Shown: positions 18,612 through 27,520, numbered from the stretch's first letter. The stretch is DNA of 42,920 nt from Helcococcus sueciensis DSM 17243 (GCF_000423145.1 NZ_AUHK01000018.1:1-42920); one strand, 5' to 3'. Notes: generated from the letters alone by a model not told the origin. Numbers and translations are program-made.

Positions 18612-18640
18612 ATTATACCCCCTATGGGTATATTCGTCAA
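18612..18640 (-). promoter_or_regulatory. copA promoter with CsoR-type operator
   Basis: Minus strand: -35 TTGACG (18640-18635), 17-bp spacer, -10 TATAAT (18617-18612). Spacer and -10 are covered by the near-palindrome TATACCCCCTATGGGTATA (18614-18632), which matches the known CsoR operator style of opposed C/G tracts. Repressor bound there would block polymerase directly. Confidence 0.82.
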
Positions 18641-18651
18641 ATATTAAAATG

Positions 18652-18686
18652 AAAAAAGAGAATGTCATTTCTTAAATAACATCCTC
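18652..18686 (-). terminator. Terminator after the transaldolase gene
   Basis: An imperfect hairpin (18658-18670 with 18674-18686, two mismatches) is followed by six T on the minus strand, ten bases after the transaldolase stop codon. It insulates the copper promoter. Confidence 0.65.
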
Positions 18687-18695
18687 TAAAAAATA

Positions 18696-19400
18696 TTAAT
18701 CTATTATAGAATATCCCAATTCTTGTATATCATTTGCAAATGTAACTACTGTATCAAGTGATAATTGTTCTGGAGTTTTACCTACCTTTTTGTATTTGTT
18801 GATTATATCATCTGGTACGGTAATTATGTCAACACCCAGTCTTTCTGCTTCAAAGATATTGAACACTTCTCTTGTTGAAGCCCAAAGTAATTCGACATTT
18901 TTCTTTGAATGGCATATTTCTACTGATTCTTTAATAACTGGAATAGGGTCTATGCCTGCATCTGCAAGTCTTCCTGCAAATACTGATACATAAGTTTTTG
19001 CATTTTCTGAAACTGCTTCTACTGTTTCTTTTACTTGTTCAATAGTATAAATGGCAGTAATGTTTAGATTTACACCTTCATTTGAAAGTTTTTTGATTAA
19101 AGGAATTGATGATTCACCTTTTGAATTTTGAATAGGTATTTTTACAAAAACATTTTCTCCAAATTCTTTAAAGATTAATGCTTCCTTTTCCATTATTTCA
19201 AAATCATCACTAAATACTTCAAATGAAATAGACAAATCTGGAATTTCATTAACTACATTTTTAGCAAATTCTTTATAGTCTTTAATTCCTGCTTTTTTCA
19301 TCAATGAAGGATTTGTGGTAAATCCATCTACAAGACCTTCTTTATACACACTTAGCATATCATTGATATTAGCTCCATCTGCATATAATTTAATATTCAT
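18696..19400 (-). CDS. Transaldolase / fructose-6-phosphate aldolase family protein
   Basis: A 234-residue TIM-barrel aldolase, the size of the small transaldolase/FSA type. The Schiff-base lysine is in VFVKIPIQ (about residue 86). Other family features are LYADGANINDM, DGFTTNPSLMKKAG, NITAIYT, YVSVFAGRLADAG and LLWASTREVFN. The FAGRxADxG segment is common in transaldolase-like members rather than strict fructose-6-phosphate aldolases. It closes the PTS-transketolase operon, so transaldolase activity in the non-oxidative pentose-phosphate pathway is the likely role. AAGAGG precedes the ATG, and the stop of the regulator gene is two bases upstream. Confidence 0.88.
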   Translation of the reverse strand: MNIKLYADGANINDMLSVYKEGLVDGFTTNPSLMKKAGIKDYKEFAKNVVNEIPDLSISFEVFSDDFEIMEKEALIFKEFGENVFVKIPIQNSKGESSIPLIKKLSNEGVNLNITAIYTIEQVKETVEAVSENAKTYVSVFAGRLADAGIDPIPVIKESVEICHSKKNVELLWASTREVFNIFEAERLGVDIITVPDDIINKYKKVGKTPEQLSLDTVVTFANDIQELGYSIID

Positions 19401-19402
19401 AT

Positions 19403-21313
19403 TTACCTCTTTTCATATTGTTGTATCATGTTTATTAATTCTTGATAATTACCCTTTTTAATAGTTTCGATATTATTTGAATCATTTAATATTTCTGAAA
19501 TCTGTGCAAAAAGATTCAGATGTGAATTCTTATCTACTAAACTAACTACAAAAAACACATTAACTTTTTTATCTTTTATATGACAAGGCTCATCAAAGAC
19601 CAAAATACTTGCATCGATTTTATTTACATATTGAAACTCATTAGAGTGTGGAAATGCTATACCATCAGCAATGACAATATATGGACCGAATTTTTCAACC
19701 ATTTCAATCATACTATCAATATATTTTTTATGAATTGAATTATTTTCTACAAGCACTTGTGATGCTAATTTTATTCCCTCTTTCCAATCTTCAACTGATT
19801 TTACTTTTGTATACCTATTTTCAACAAGTAAATCACTTAAAAATATATCTTGAGACTTATCATCAATTTCCTTATTTAAGAAAAACTTTATTAAATCTTC
19901 TTTTAATTTATCTTCATCAAAAATATCAGCTCTTTTTTCAATTATTTCTATTAGTTGATTAATATTTTGTCTTCCAACAAGAGGATTAGAATAAAATATC
20001 TTCTCAGTTAACTCAAAAATATTATATGAAGTTAATATTGGTTTAACTACCAATACATTATCAAAATCATCAATTGGCACAGTCGAAACTATATAATCAT
20101 ATTTTATTTTTAAATCATATAATTCACTAATAGACACACTACCAACTATATTAATTGTAGGTATATATTTGTATAATTGAGATTCTAATACTTTTGATAC
20201 TATTAAGCCATTAGGACAAACAATTAGCACTCTATTTGAATTTGAAGAAAATGAATCTAAATTTGCACCGTAATACATAGTTAAGAAACCTATTTCAGCT
20301 TCTCTCATGTTCTTAAATATTTCACTGTCAGTTTCTTTAACAGCATCTTTTACTAAACTTAATAAATATCCATAATTATCTTTTATTTCATCTAATAATG
20401 GATTGTATACAGGAAAATTATATTTAATTCTATAAAAAGAAGTTTGCAAATGTCTTGAAATATCTATCTTAAATGAAGTTTTATTAATTATATTTGAAGC
20501 AGAAATCTTTTCAAAATTCAATATCATTTCATCCACAAATGAATTGATGTCTTCACTTATCTTTTCATTTTTTTGATTAGTTAAACTGGCTATAAATGCG
20601 ACAAAATACTTTAATTCTATATCATGCTCAAAATCCAAACATGATTGTACAATTTCAAAATAATCTAGGTTTACAACATCGTCATAAATATTTGTATTAG
20701 ATAAAAATCTATTTTTTCTATGTCTAATATCTAAGAACTCTAAAAACTTTGATAATTGCGAAATTGAGTAATCTGTCAAATAAAGATTGCTAGATCTATT
20801 TATTTCCACAACTCGTTTGTCTGAATAGCTCAAAAGATTTTGATCAGTAGAAAGATAATTTAAATAGTAATCTCTTACTTTTTCCTCATCACCTTTTATT
20901 GAATAGTTTTTATCAAATTGTAGAGAAATTCCTTTGCTGTTTAAATCAATCCTTATATCTTCAATATCATTAAATACCGTTCTCTTACTTACCAATAACT
21001 CTTCAGCTACATTATCAATAGTTGTAAACTTATCATTAAAGAATTTATCAATTAAATAATTAATACGAAATTCTTTATCATCAATAAAATTAGCATTTAA
21101 ATTGAATTCATTAATTATTTTTCTATCACCTATATAAAATAAATCGTCGTTAGCTTTCTTTAATTCTCCATATTTTTTAATTTCATAATTTATATCTTTA
21201 ATATCATAATAAAGCGTTCTATTAGAAATTTTAAAGAATTTCAACATTTCTTTAAACGAAGATTTCTCTTCTTGAATAACTTTTTCTAATATTTGAAATT
21301 GTCTTCTCTTCAT
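19403..21313 (-). CDS. PRD-containing transcriptional regulator with PTS EIIB/EIIA domains
   Basis: A 636-residue activator of the MtlR/LicR type. Order: helix-turn-helix (1-55), second helix-turn-helix (about 80-135), two PRD domains (about 170-385), an EIIB-like domain with VCPNG (about 370-450), and a C-terminal EIIA domain with the phospho-histidine in GIAFPHS (His556). Such proteins bind DNA and switch according to phosphorylation by HPr and by the cognate EII. It lies in the operon it probably controls, after EIIC and before transaldolase. The likely target is the inverted repeat at 25491-25528. Its ribosome site (AAAGGG) is moderate, and a hairpin lies just upstream. Confidence 0.9.
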   Translation of the reverse strand: MKRRQFQILEKVIQEEKSSFKEMLKFFKISNRTLYYDIKDINYEIKKYGELKKANDDLFYIGDRKIINEFNLNANFIDDKEFRINYLIDKFFNDKFTTIDNVAEELLVSKRTVFNDIEDIRIDLNSKGISLQFDKNYSIKGDEEKVRDYYLNYLSTDQNLLSYSDKRVVEINRSSNLYLTDYSISQLSKFLEFLDIRHRKNRFLSNTNIYDDVVNLDYFEIVQSCLDFEHDIELKYFVAFIASLTNQKNEKISEDINSFVDEMILNFEKISASNIINKTSFKIDISRHLQTSFYRIKYNFPVYNPLLDEIKDNYGYLLSLVKDAVKETDSEIFKNMREAEIGFLTMYYGANLDSFSSNSNRVLIVCPNGLIVSKVLESQLYKYIPTINIVGSVSISELYDLKIKYDYIVSTVPIDDFDNVLVVKPILTSYNIFELTEKIFYSNPLVGRQNINQLIEIIEKRADIFDEDKLKEDLIKFFLNKEIDDKSQDIFLSDLLVENRYTKVKSVEDWKEGIKLASQVLVENNSIHKKYIDSMIEMVEKFGPYIVIADGIAFPHSNEFQYVNKIDASILVFDEPCHIKDKKVNVFFVVSLVDKNSHLNLFAQISEILNDSNNIETIKKGNYQELINMIQQYEKR

Positions 21314-21342
21314 CTAAATAACCCTTTATAATTATAATAAAT

Positions 21343-21383
21343 AAGATAAGGTATCATAAGTAAATCATGTGATACCCTATCTT
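21343..21383 (-). other. Hairpin between EIIC and the regulator gene
   Basis: A 14-bp stem with one mismatch (21343-21356 with 21370-21383), without a clear T run. It probably reduces readthrough or stabilises the upstream mRNA, lowering the regulator and transaldolase level relative to the transporter. Confidence 0.5.
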
Positions 21384-21395
21384 AATGACTTTACA

Positions 21396-22817
21396 TTATT
21401 TTACATTTTTCTTAGGTGATACCACATTTAGTAATATTGGTAATAAGAAAATTACTATACAAATAATTAATAATGGTGTACCTGTTACAAATCTTGCTAT
21501 ATTACCTAAAATAATACCAACTGTTGAGAAGTCAGCATCTGAGAATGTTGTAGCTGCAAATCCTAAATTACCCATTACTGGCATTGTAATAACTGGTAAA
21601 ATAGTAATTAATAAACCGTGCAAAATACCACCAATAATAGTTCCCTTTAGACCACCTTCAGCATTAGCAAATACGCCAGCTGTAGCTCCACAGAAGAAGT
21701 GAGGCACTACACCAGGAAGAATAATAGGTAATGCATTTGAAAATGCTGGATTTATTAAAATTAAACCAAACATACCTATAATACCACCAAGGAATGATGT
21801 TAAGAAACCGATTAATACTGCATTTGGAGCGTATGGGAATACAACTGGACAGTCTATAGCTGGTTTTGCATTTGGAACTAATTTATCAGCAATACCTTGG
21901 AATGCTGGAACTATTTCAGCTAAGATTAATCTTACACCTGCAAGAATAATGTAAATAGCACCTGCAAAGCTCATACCTTTAACTAAAGCGTAAACTATCC
22001 AATTTGTATATCCTGTTAATTCTGTACCTGCTAAAGCTCCACCTTCTTGTAAAGCTTGAGCATAATCTGGTTTAATTGAAGCTACAAATGTTACTACTAT
22101 AAATACTAACATCATAGTGATTGAGATTGCAACGGTTGTATCACGCATGAATGATAACCATTTAGGGAAATTAATATCTTCTGTTGATTTAACTTCTTCT
22201 CTAGATTTTTTACCTCTTGTAGCCTTACCTACTTGAGCTGCAAACCAATATCCTACTGTTGAGAAGTGACCTAAAGAAATATCTTCTGTTCCTGTAATAT
22301 GAGTCATTGTTTTTTGACCTAATGCTGGGAATATTGCCATTACAAAACCTAACATTAATGAACCAGCTAAGATTAATTGCCATCCTTCTAGTCCCCCAAC
22401 TGTTAAAACGATAGCTATCATAGCTGCCATGTATAATGTATGGTGACCTGTTAAGAAGATATATTTTAATCTTGAAAATCTTGCTATAACTATATTTGCA
22501 ACCATACCAAACATCATAATCCATGCTGTATCTGAAGCATAATCAACTAAAGCTGTAGTTACAATAGCTTCATTATTTGGTACAACGCCCTTTAAATTAA
22601 ATGCATAATTGAAAATAACGCCAAAATCTGTTAATGAACCTGTTTGTAAGAATGATGCCCCTGCTGATAAAACCAAGAAACCAACTATAGTTTTAATAGT
22701 TCCTCTTACTACATCTGGCGCTTTTTTCTTTTGTAAAACTAAACCTAATAACGCCATCAAACCAACTAAAATAGCTGGTGTGGATAAAATTTCTTGTAAA
22801 AATAATAAAAATTTCAT
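21396..22817 (-). CDS. PTS EIIC component, ascorbate (UlaA) family
   Basis: A 473-residue membrane protein that forms the sugar channel of a PTS system. It has about ten or eleven hydrophobic segments and UlaA/SgaT family features: start MKFLLFLQEILSTPAILVGL, GHHTLYMAA, GTEDISLGHFST, and FPYAPNAVLIGFL. The family is named for L-ascorbate, but members also take up other substrates. Genes for ascorbate catabolism (ulaD, E, F, G) are absent here, and transketolase genes lie within the operon. A five-carbon substrate whose phosphate enters the pentose-phosphate pathway is therefore more likely; this is an inference. A G-rich ribosome site lies six bases before the ATG. Confidence 0.92.
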   Translation of the reverse strand: MKFLLFLQEILSTPAILVGLMALLGLVLQKKKAPDVVRGTIKTIVGFLVLSAGASFLQTGSLTDFGVIFNYAFNLKGVVPNNEAIVTTALVDYASDTAWIMMFGMVANIVIARFSRLKYIFLTGHHTLYMAAMIAIVLTVGGLEGWQLILAGSLMLGFVMAIFPALGQKTMTHITGTEDISLGHFSTVGYWFAAQVGKATRGKKSREEVKSTEDINFPKWLSFMRDTTVAISITMMLVFIVVTFVASIKPDYAQALQEGGALAGTELTGYTNWIVYALVKGMSFAGAIYIILAGVRLILAEIVPAFQGIADKLVPNAKPAIDCPVVFPYAPNAVLIGFLTSFLGGIIGMFGLILINPAFSNALPIILPGVVPHFFCGATAGVFANAEGGLKGTIIGGILHGLLITILPVITMPVMGNLGFAATTFSDADFSTVGIILGNIARFVTGTPLLIICIVIFLLPILLNVVSPKKNVK

Positions 22818-22826
22818 GAGTCCCCC

Positions 22827-23267
22827 CTAATTTATCAATAATTGATAAATTTCTTCTATACTATTAGAATTAATGATCTGATTAATTTTTGATTCATCAC
22901 TTAGCAAATCTGCTAGAGCAGCCATTATTTCTAGATGCTCCTCAGATCCCGAAGCAGCTAGAGTAATAAACAGTTTTGCAGTTTTTTTATTTGCTTCAAA
23001 ATCAACTGAAGTATGATTTACTAAAACCGCTATTTGATTATCAATTACACCTTGATCTGGTCTAGTATGCACAAAAGCCACATCTTCAACCAAAACATAA
23101 TAAGGTCCAAATTCATTTGTATTTTTAATAATTTCTTCTGGATATCTTGATTCAACATATCCTTGCTCTATTAAAGGTTTTGTAATAAGATATATTGCAT
23201 CTTTCCAGGAAATATTTTCATCTATAATTGATATATTTTCTTTCTTAAGTACATCTTTAATTTTCAT
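22827..23267 (-). CDS. PTS EIIA component (UlaC/mannitol-type)
   Basis: A 146-residue cytoplasmic phosphocarrier that takes phosphate from HPr and hands it to the EIIB encoded in the same operon. The phosphorylated histidine is His67 in the motif AFVHTRPDQG. The rest follows the EIIA fold seen in fructose/mannitol/ascorbate systems. It lies between transketolase and EIIC with gaps of two and nine bases, so the order EIIB-tkt-tkt-EIIA-EIIC splits the transporter around the enzyme genes. Confidence 0.92.
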   Translation of the reverse strand: MKIKDVLKKENISIIDENISWKDAIYLITKPLIEQGYVESRYPEEIIKNTNEFGPYYVLVEDVAFVHTRPDQGVIDNQIAVLVNHTSVDFEANKKTAKLFITLAASGSEEHLEIMAALADLLSDESKINQIINSNSIEEIYQLLIN

Positions 23268-23269
23268 GA

Positions 23270-24226
23270 TTACCTACTTATATTTTCAAGTACTTTTGTG
23301 TGAATATTTTCAGATGTAAGATTGTATTCTTTTCTTTGATCTTCTGCATCTCCTACTTGACCAAATCTGTTTTCAACTCCTATTCTTATAAGTTTTGTAC
23401 AAATATGATTATCAGCAATTATTTCAGCTATTTGACTTCCAAGTCCACCAATTACATTGTGATTTTCAAAAGTTACAGCTATTTTTTTATCTTTTGCACT
23501 ATTAATTGCAAGTTCTGTATCAAAGGGTTTAATTGAGAACATGTCTATAACTTCACAACTTATTCCATGCTTTTCTAATTCAGAAGCCGCTTCTAAAGCA
23601 TGTATTAAAAGTCCACCCATAGAATAAATTACAACGTCATTACCTTCTCTAATTACATTTCCTTTACCAAGTTCAAATGTAGAACCTTCTTCATAAATCT
23701 TTGGATTTGCTTTTCTATTAGCTCTTATATAGTGTACACCTTTTAATTTTGCAACTTCTTTAATACACCATTCAAATTGAACTGAGTCGCAAGGAGCTAA
23801 TACTATAGTATTTGGAATAGCTCTCATAACAGAAATATCATCATAAGTTGAATGTGTTCCACCATTTGCAGCCGCATAAAATCCTGGATCAGAACCCCAA
23901 ATATTTATGGTGTTTCCTTGGTAAGCTCCAGCTATAAATATTTGATCCAATGCTCTTCTAGTAGTAAACGGAGCGAATGTATGTATAAATGGGATATATC
24001 CTTTTATAGATATACCTCCTGCCATACCAACCATATTAGCTTCAGAAATTCCTGCTTGAATATATCTTTTTCCATATTTTTTTTGAAGAGCTAATGTTCC
24101 TGACGCTCCACCAAGATCAGCTTCAAATACAACAACTTTTTCATTTTCTTGCATTAATTCATCAACAGTATTAACAAAAGCTTTTCTAAGTTCAATATCC
24201 TTATGTTCCTTACTTAGTTTCCACAT
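23270..24226 (-). CDS. Transketolase, C-terminal subunit
   Basis: A 318-residue protein with the pyrimidine-binding and C-terminal domains of transketolase. It forms the active enzyme with the N-terminal subunit encoded upstream. Visible are the conserved glutamate region FEADLGGASGTL, QAGISEANMVGMAGGIS, TFAPFTTRRALDQI and the C-terminal IDMFSIKPFD and VTFENHNVIGGLG. The frame extends to 24271, but GGAGGTGAT precedes the ATG at 24226 (MWKLSKEHKD), the better start. This overlaps the upstream subunit by 17 bases and suggests coupled translation. It moves two-carbon units between sugar phosphates in the pentose-phosphate pathway. Confidence 0.93.
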   Translation of the reverse strand: MWKLSKEHKDIELRKAFVNTVDELMQENEKVVVFEADLGGASGTLALQKKYGKRYIQAGISEANMVGMAGGISIKGYIPFIHTFAPFTTRRALDQIFIAGAYQGNTINIWGSDPGFYAAANGGTHSTYDDISVMRAIPNTIVLAPCDSVQFEWCIKEVAKLKGVHYIRANRKANPKIYEEGSTFELGKGNVIREGNDVVIYSMGGLLIHALEAASELEKHGISCEVIDMFSIKPFDTELAINSAKDKKIAVTFENHNVIGGLGSQIAEIIADNHICTKLIRIGVENRFGQVGDAEDQRKEYNLTSENIHTKVLENISR

Positions 24227-25079
24227 ATTCATCACCTCCATTTTCAATAATAAATTTCTCAAATTCTTCAATAATTAAATCTGTTTCTTTATCAATTTCA
24301 TCATTAAATTTTGGTGCATGATTGTCGAGTCTATTATAGAAATATGGGAATCCTTGAGCTTTTATTGTATCTAACACAATACAAGATGCTTGTTGTTTAT
24401 TATTAATTGCCTTTTCAATCGCCTTATCAATTTCTTCTAAACTTGAACCATCGACTTCTTGAGTATAAAATCCAAAAGCTTCAAATTTCTTTTTAAGATC
24501 AAATGGATTCATAATATCTTCTGTTGTTCCATCTAGCTGCATTTTATTATTATCAATAAATAATACCACTTCATGTAATTTATTATGTGCTAAAAACTGA
24601 AACGCCTCCCAAGTTTGACCTTCATTAAGTTCTCCATCACCACAAATTAGAAATACATGCTTATCAGAATTTTCCATTCTTAAAGCATAACCAAGTCCAG
24701 TCGCTAAAGAGGTTCCTTGTCCTAACGATCCTGTTGTAGCATCCACACCTGGAGTCTTTAATCTATCAGGATGAGAAGGTAAATTTGTCCCAATTTCATT
24801 TAATGTATAAAGCATTTCTCTATCGAAAAAGCCTTTTAATGCTAATGTTGAATATAACGCTGGTCCTGCATGACCTTTTGAAAGTACAAGATAGTCTCTA
24901 TCCTCCTTATGAGGTTTTTTAGGATCAATATCCATATACTTGTTATATAAAACAGTTAATAATTCAACTATGGATAAAGATCCACCAAGGTGACCATATC
25001 TTCTCCATTTAAGCATTTTTAAGATTTCAATTCTAAGTCTTTTACTAAATTTGTCTAACTCAATATAATCTTTTCCCAT
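24210..25079 (-). CDS. Transketolase, N-terminal subunit
   Basis: A 289-residue protein that binds the diphosphate of thiamine pyrophosphate. Motifs: GHLGGSLSIVELLTVLY, LSKGHAGPALYSTLA, the TPP motif GDGELNEGQTWEA...NNK and DGTTEDI. Split transketolases are common in archaea and in PTS-linked operons of Firmicutes, for example beside ula-like genes in pneumococci. It lies 19 bases after EIIB with AAGGAG. With the C-terminal subunit and the transaldolase it makes the non-oxidative pentose-phosphate core. Confidence 0.93.
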   Translation of the reverse strand: MGKDYIELDKFSKRLRIEILKMLKWRRYGHLGGSLSIVELLTVLYNKYMDIDPKKPHKEDRDYLVLSKGHAGPALYSTLALKGFFDREMLYTLNEIGTNLPSHPDRLKTPGVDATTGSLGQGTSLATGLGYALRMENSDKHVFLICGDGELNEGQTWEAFQFLAHNKLHEVVLFIDNNKMQLDGTTEDIMNPFDLKKKFEAFGFYTQEVDGSSLEEIDKAIEKAINNKQQASCIVLDTIKAQGFPYFYNRLDNHAPKFNDEIDKETDLIIEEFEKFIIENGGDEYVETK

Positions 25080-25097
25080 AACATAAACTCCTTAATA

Positions 25098-25397
25098 TTA
25101 TTCGCTATAACTTTCTCCTAATTCGTCAAATTTAGCTTTTAATTTATCTTTAAGTTCTTGTTTAGATACTATATTGTCTAAAGCAATTACATTGTCTAAC
25201 TTTTCAACAAATGTTTCTAAATCTCTTCCTACTACAAATATATCTGCTGAACCTGGCTGTGCATCAGATGTTGTTGAATGGAATACTTCGATATCATCTC
25301 TACCTAAATCCCTTAATATCTTTTCGATATTCATTCTTACCATTAAGCTTGATCCAATACCTGAACCACAAGCTGCCATTATTTTCTTTACTGACAT
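25098..25397 (-). CDS. PTS EIIB component (UlaB family)
   Basis: A 99-residue cytoplasmic phosphocarrier. The phosphorylated cysteine is Cys10 in the P-loop MAACGSGIGSS, and the fold matches UlaB/lactose-type EIIB. It is the first gene of the PTS-transketolase operon, with a perfect AGGAGG, and shares the upstream region with the divergent nadE gene. It passes phosphate from the EIIA encoded three genes later to the substrate carried by the EIIC. Confidence 0.93.
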   Translation of the reverse strand: MSVKKIMAACGSGIGSSLMVRMNIEKILRDLGRDDIEVFHSTTSDAQPGSADIFVVGRDLETFVEKLDNVIALDNIVSKQELKDKLKAKFDELGESYSE

Positions 25398-25458
25398 AGT
25401 GTTCCTCCTATATTTTTTATTTAGGTTTTAAGGTAACCTATAACCTTGTGTTATAATA

Positions 25459-25486
25459 ATTATATCAACTGGTAAAATATCGTAAA
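25459..25486 (-). promoter_or_regulatory. Promoter of the PTS-transketolase operon
   Basis: Minus strand: -10 TATAAT (25464-25459), 16-bp spacer, poor -35 TTTACG (25486-25481). A weak -35 right beside an inverted repeat fits an activator-dependent promoter. Confidence 0.55.
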
Positions 25487-25528
25487 TTGCAAATGTTTGC
25501 AAAAAATAAATTATCTTTGCAAACATTT
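25487..25528. promoter_or_regulatory. Inverted repeat, likely operator of the PTS operon
   Basis: AAATGTTTGCAAA (25491-25503) and TTTGCAAACATTT (25516-25528) are perfect 13-bp inverted arms, 12 bases apart. The left one is itself part of the near-palindrome TTGCAAATGTTTGCAA (25487-25502). It abuts the -35 box of the PTS operon, the usual position for an MtlR-type activator site, and could also influence divergent nadE. Confidence 0.6.
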
Positions 25529-25604
25529 TAACCTATATATTTAAATCTTTTTTCTCTTGTTATAAAATATAAACATACATTTAGATTTACAAATCGGAGG
25601 AAAT

Positions 25605-27473
25605 ATGTACAAAAATTTTTTAAGAATTGCTTCCGCTAATATCAATATAAAATTATTGAACATTGAAGCAAATAAATCTGAAATAATAAAATATATAAAT
25701 TACGCAGCTCAAAACGGAGTAGATATACTTCTATTTCCAGAACTTACATTAACCGGAGTAAGTAGCGGAGAATATATTGCAACAAAGGAAATTGTTAAAA
25801 GATCTTATGAAGCTCTAAAGGAGATAGTTAGTACTTCAAAAAATTTTAATACAATAATATACCTAGGACTTCCGACATATAATAATGGAAAATATTACAA
25901 TACAATGCTTTCCATTCAAAATGGTAATATAATTGGCGGAAAATCAAAATCTTATTTAAATAAATTTGAACAAAATATTTTTAATTCTTTTGAAGATTCA
26001 TATTCTTTTGAAATAGATGGTACTACAGTTAATATAAATCATAATTTTATGCTAAATATAAAAAATTGTGATATTACTATTGATGTTCAATTTGAGAATT
26101 TAGTAAATTATGCAAATATAGATTCAAATAATAAATATGACTTATTATTAATCCCTGGAAGCGAAACAAGAAATGCTCTTAGCCTAGATTCTTTTAAATA
26201 TAATCTAATCAATCTATCCAAGAACAGAAATAATGTAGTAGTTTACGCAGGACCTTCTAGCAATGAATCCAGTTCAAATGCTATATATTCTTCACAAAAA
26301 TATATTGTTTCAAATGGCGAAATTATTGAGCAAGGAAAAGATTTCTTAAACGGTATAATTTATAATGATTTCCATTTATCTGAACTCAAAAGAGATGATG
26401 TAATATTTGATAATTTCTTTTCTGAATACTATAATTTTGAAACTATTCTTGAAGAAAAAGAAATCCCTATCAAAAGAAAAATTAATCCTTATCCATATTT
26501 CCCTACTAAGGAAAACTGGAATTCTTTCATGAGAAATATTGTTGATATTCAGTCAGAAGCATTAGCAAGAAGAATGAGACAAATCCCTGATAAAAAAATT
26601 TATTTAGGACTTTCTGGCGGTCTTGATTCCACATTAGCTTTGATAATCGCATCTCTTACTTATTATAAACTTGGATATGATTCAAAAGATATTCATGCGG
26701 TAACTATGCCTGGACTTGGAACATCCCAAAGAACTAGAAATAATGCAATAGAACTTGCAAATTCTTATAATGTAACACTTGAAGAAATCTCAATAAAAGA
26801 TTCAGTAATTCAACATTTCAAAGATATTAATCATGATGAAAATCAATATGATGTGACATTTGAAAACTCTCAAGCCCGTGAAAGAACACAAGTCTTAATG
26901 GATCTTGCGAATAAACATGGTGGAATAGTGCTTGGAACTGGCAATATGTCAGAGATTGCACTTGGATGGTCAACATACAATGGTGATCACATGTCTATGT
27001 ATTCAATTAACTGTGGTTTACCAAAGACTCTATTAAGGGAAGTAGTAAAATTCATTGCAGATACTACAAACAAACAAATTCTTAAGGACACTTTACTTGA
27101 TATAGTAGATACTCCAATTTCTCCTGAGCTTCTTCCAACAAATGAATCTGGAGAAATTGAACAAAAAACAGAAAATAATGTTGGACCATATGAATTACAT
27201 GATTTCTTTATATATCATCTAATAAAAAATAAATTAGAAATCTCCGAGATACAAAATCTATGCGAAATTGCTTTTGCAGACAAATATTCAAAAGAAGAAA
27301 TAAGCAAATGGTATATAAAATTCTTATCAAGATTTATTACACAACAGTTTAAGAGAAATGTCGCTCCAGATGGACCGCAAATTCTTGATTACTCGCTAAA
27401 TCCAAAATTCGGATTTACTATGCCTTCTGATATTGATGCAAATGCATTACTTATGAATGTTAAAAGATATTAA
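25605..27473 (+). CDS. nadE: Glutamine-type NAD+ synthase with a degenerate glutaminase domain
   Basis: Amidates nicotinic acid adenine dinucleotide to NAD+. The 622-residue protein has an N-terminal nitrilase-fold domain (about 1-270) and a C-terminal synthetase domain with the ATP-binding SGGLDST (Ser337-Asp341) and the downstream GTGNMSEIALGW. Of the glutaminase triad, Glu46 (FPELTLTG) and a lysine (KSKSYL, about 115) remain, but the EICED-like position reads DVQFENL. The catalytic cysteine is replaced, the nearest cysteine being Cys155 eight residues earlier. It may therefore use free ammonia. GGAGG precedes the ATG. It is divergent from the PTS operon and is a single-gene unit. Confidence 0.92.
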   Translation: MYKNFLRIASANINIKLLNIEANKSEIIKYINYAAQNGVDILLFPELTLTGVSSGEYIATKEIVKRSYEALKEIVSTSKNFNTIIYLGLPTYNNGKYYNTMLSIQNGNIIGGKSKSYLNKFEQNIFNSFEDSYSFEIDGTTVNINHNFMLNIKNCDITIDVQFENLVNYANIDSNNKYDLLLIPGSETRNALSLDSFKYNLINLSKNRNNVVVYAGPSSNESSSNAIYSSQKYIVSNGEIIEQGKDFLNGIIYNDFHLSELKRDDVIFDNFFSEYYNFETILEEKEIPIKRKINPYPYFPTKENWNSFMRNIVDIQSEALARRMRQIPDKKIYLGLSGGLDSTLALIIASLTYYKLGYDSKDIHAVTMPGLGTSQRTRNNAIELANSYNVTLEEISIKDSVIQHFKDINHDENQYDVTFENSQARERTQVLMDLANKHGGIVLGTGNMSEIALGWSTYNGDHMSMYSINCGLPKTLLREVVKFIADTTNKQILKDTLLDIVDTPISPELLPTNESGEIEQKTENNVGPYELHDFFIYHLIKNKLEISEIQNLCEIAFADKYSKEEISKWYIKFLSRFITQQFKRNVAPDGPQILDYSLNPKFGFTMPSDIDANALLMNVKRY

Positions 27474-27520
27474 GAAAGTGTTCATATTATATAAATAAGA
27501 AAGTGTTCATATTATATAAA
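27471..27520 (+). repeat. 25-bp tandem duplication at the nadE stop
   Basis: A 25-base unit beginning TAAGAAAGTGTTCATATT is present twice back to back, starting with the nadE stop codon, followed by a decayed third copy to about 27535. Confidence 0.8.

Noticed and set aside
18591-18668. Longer copA start giving 26 extra residues
   Set aside because: The extra region covers the promoter, the CsoR-type operator and the ribosome site; the ATG at 18590 has GGAGG.
22225-22524. Minus-strand 99-codon frame inside the EIIC gene
   Set aside because: It lies in another frame of a clearly conserved membrane protein and has no start signals.
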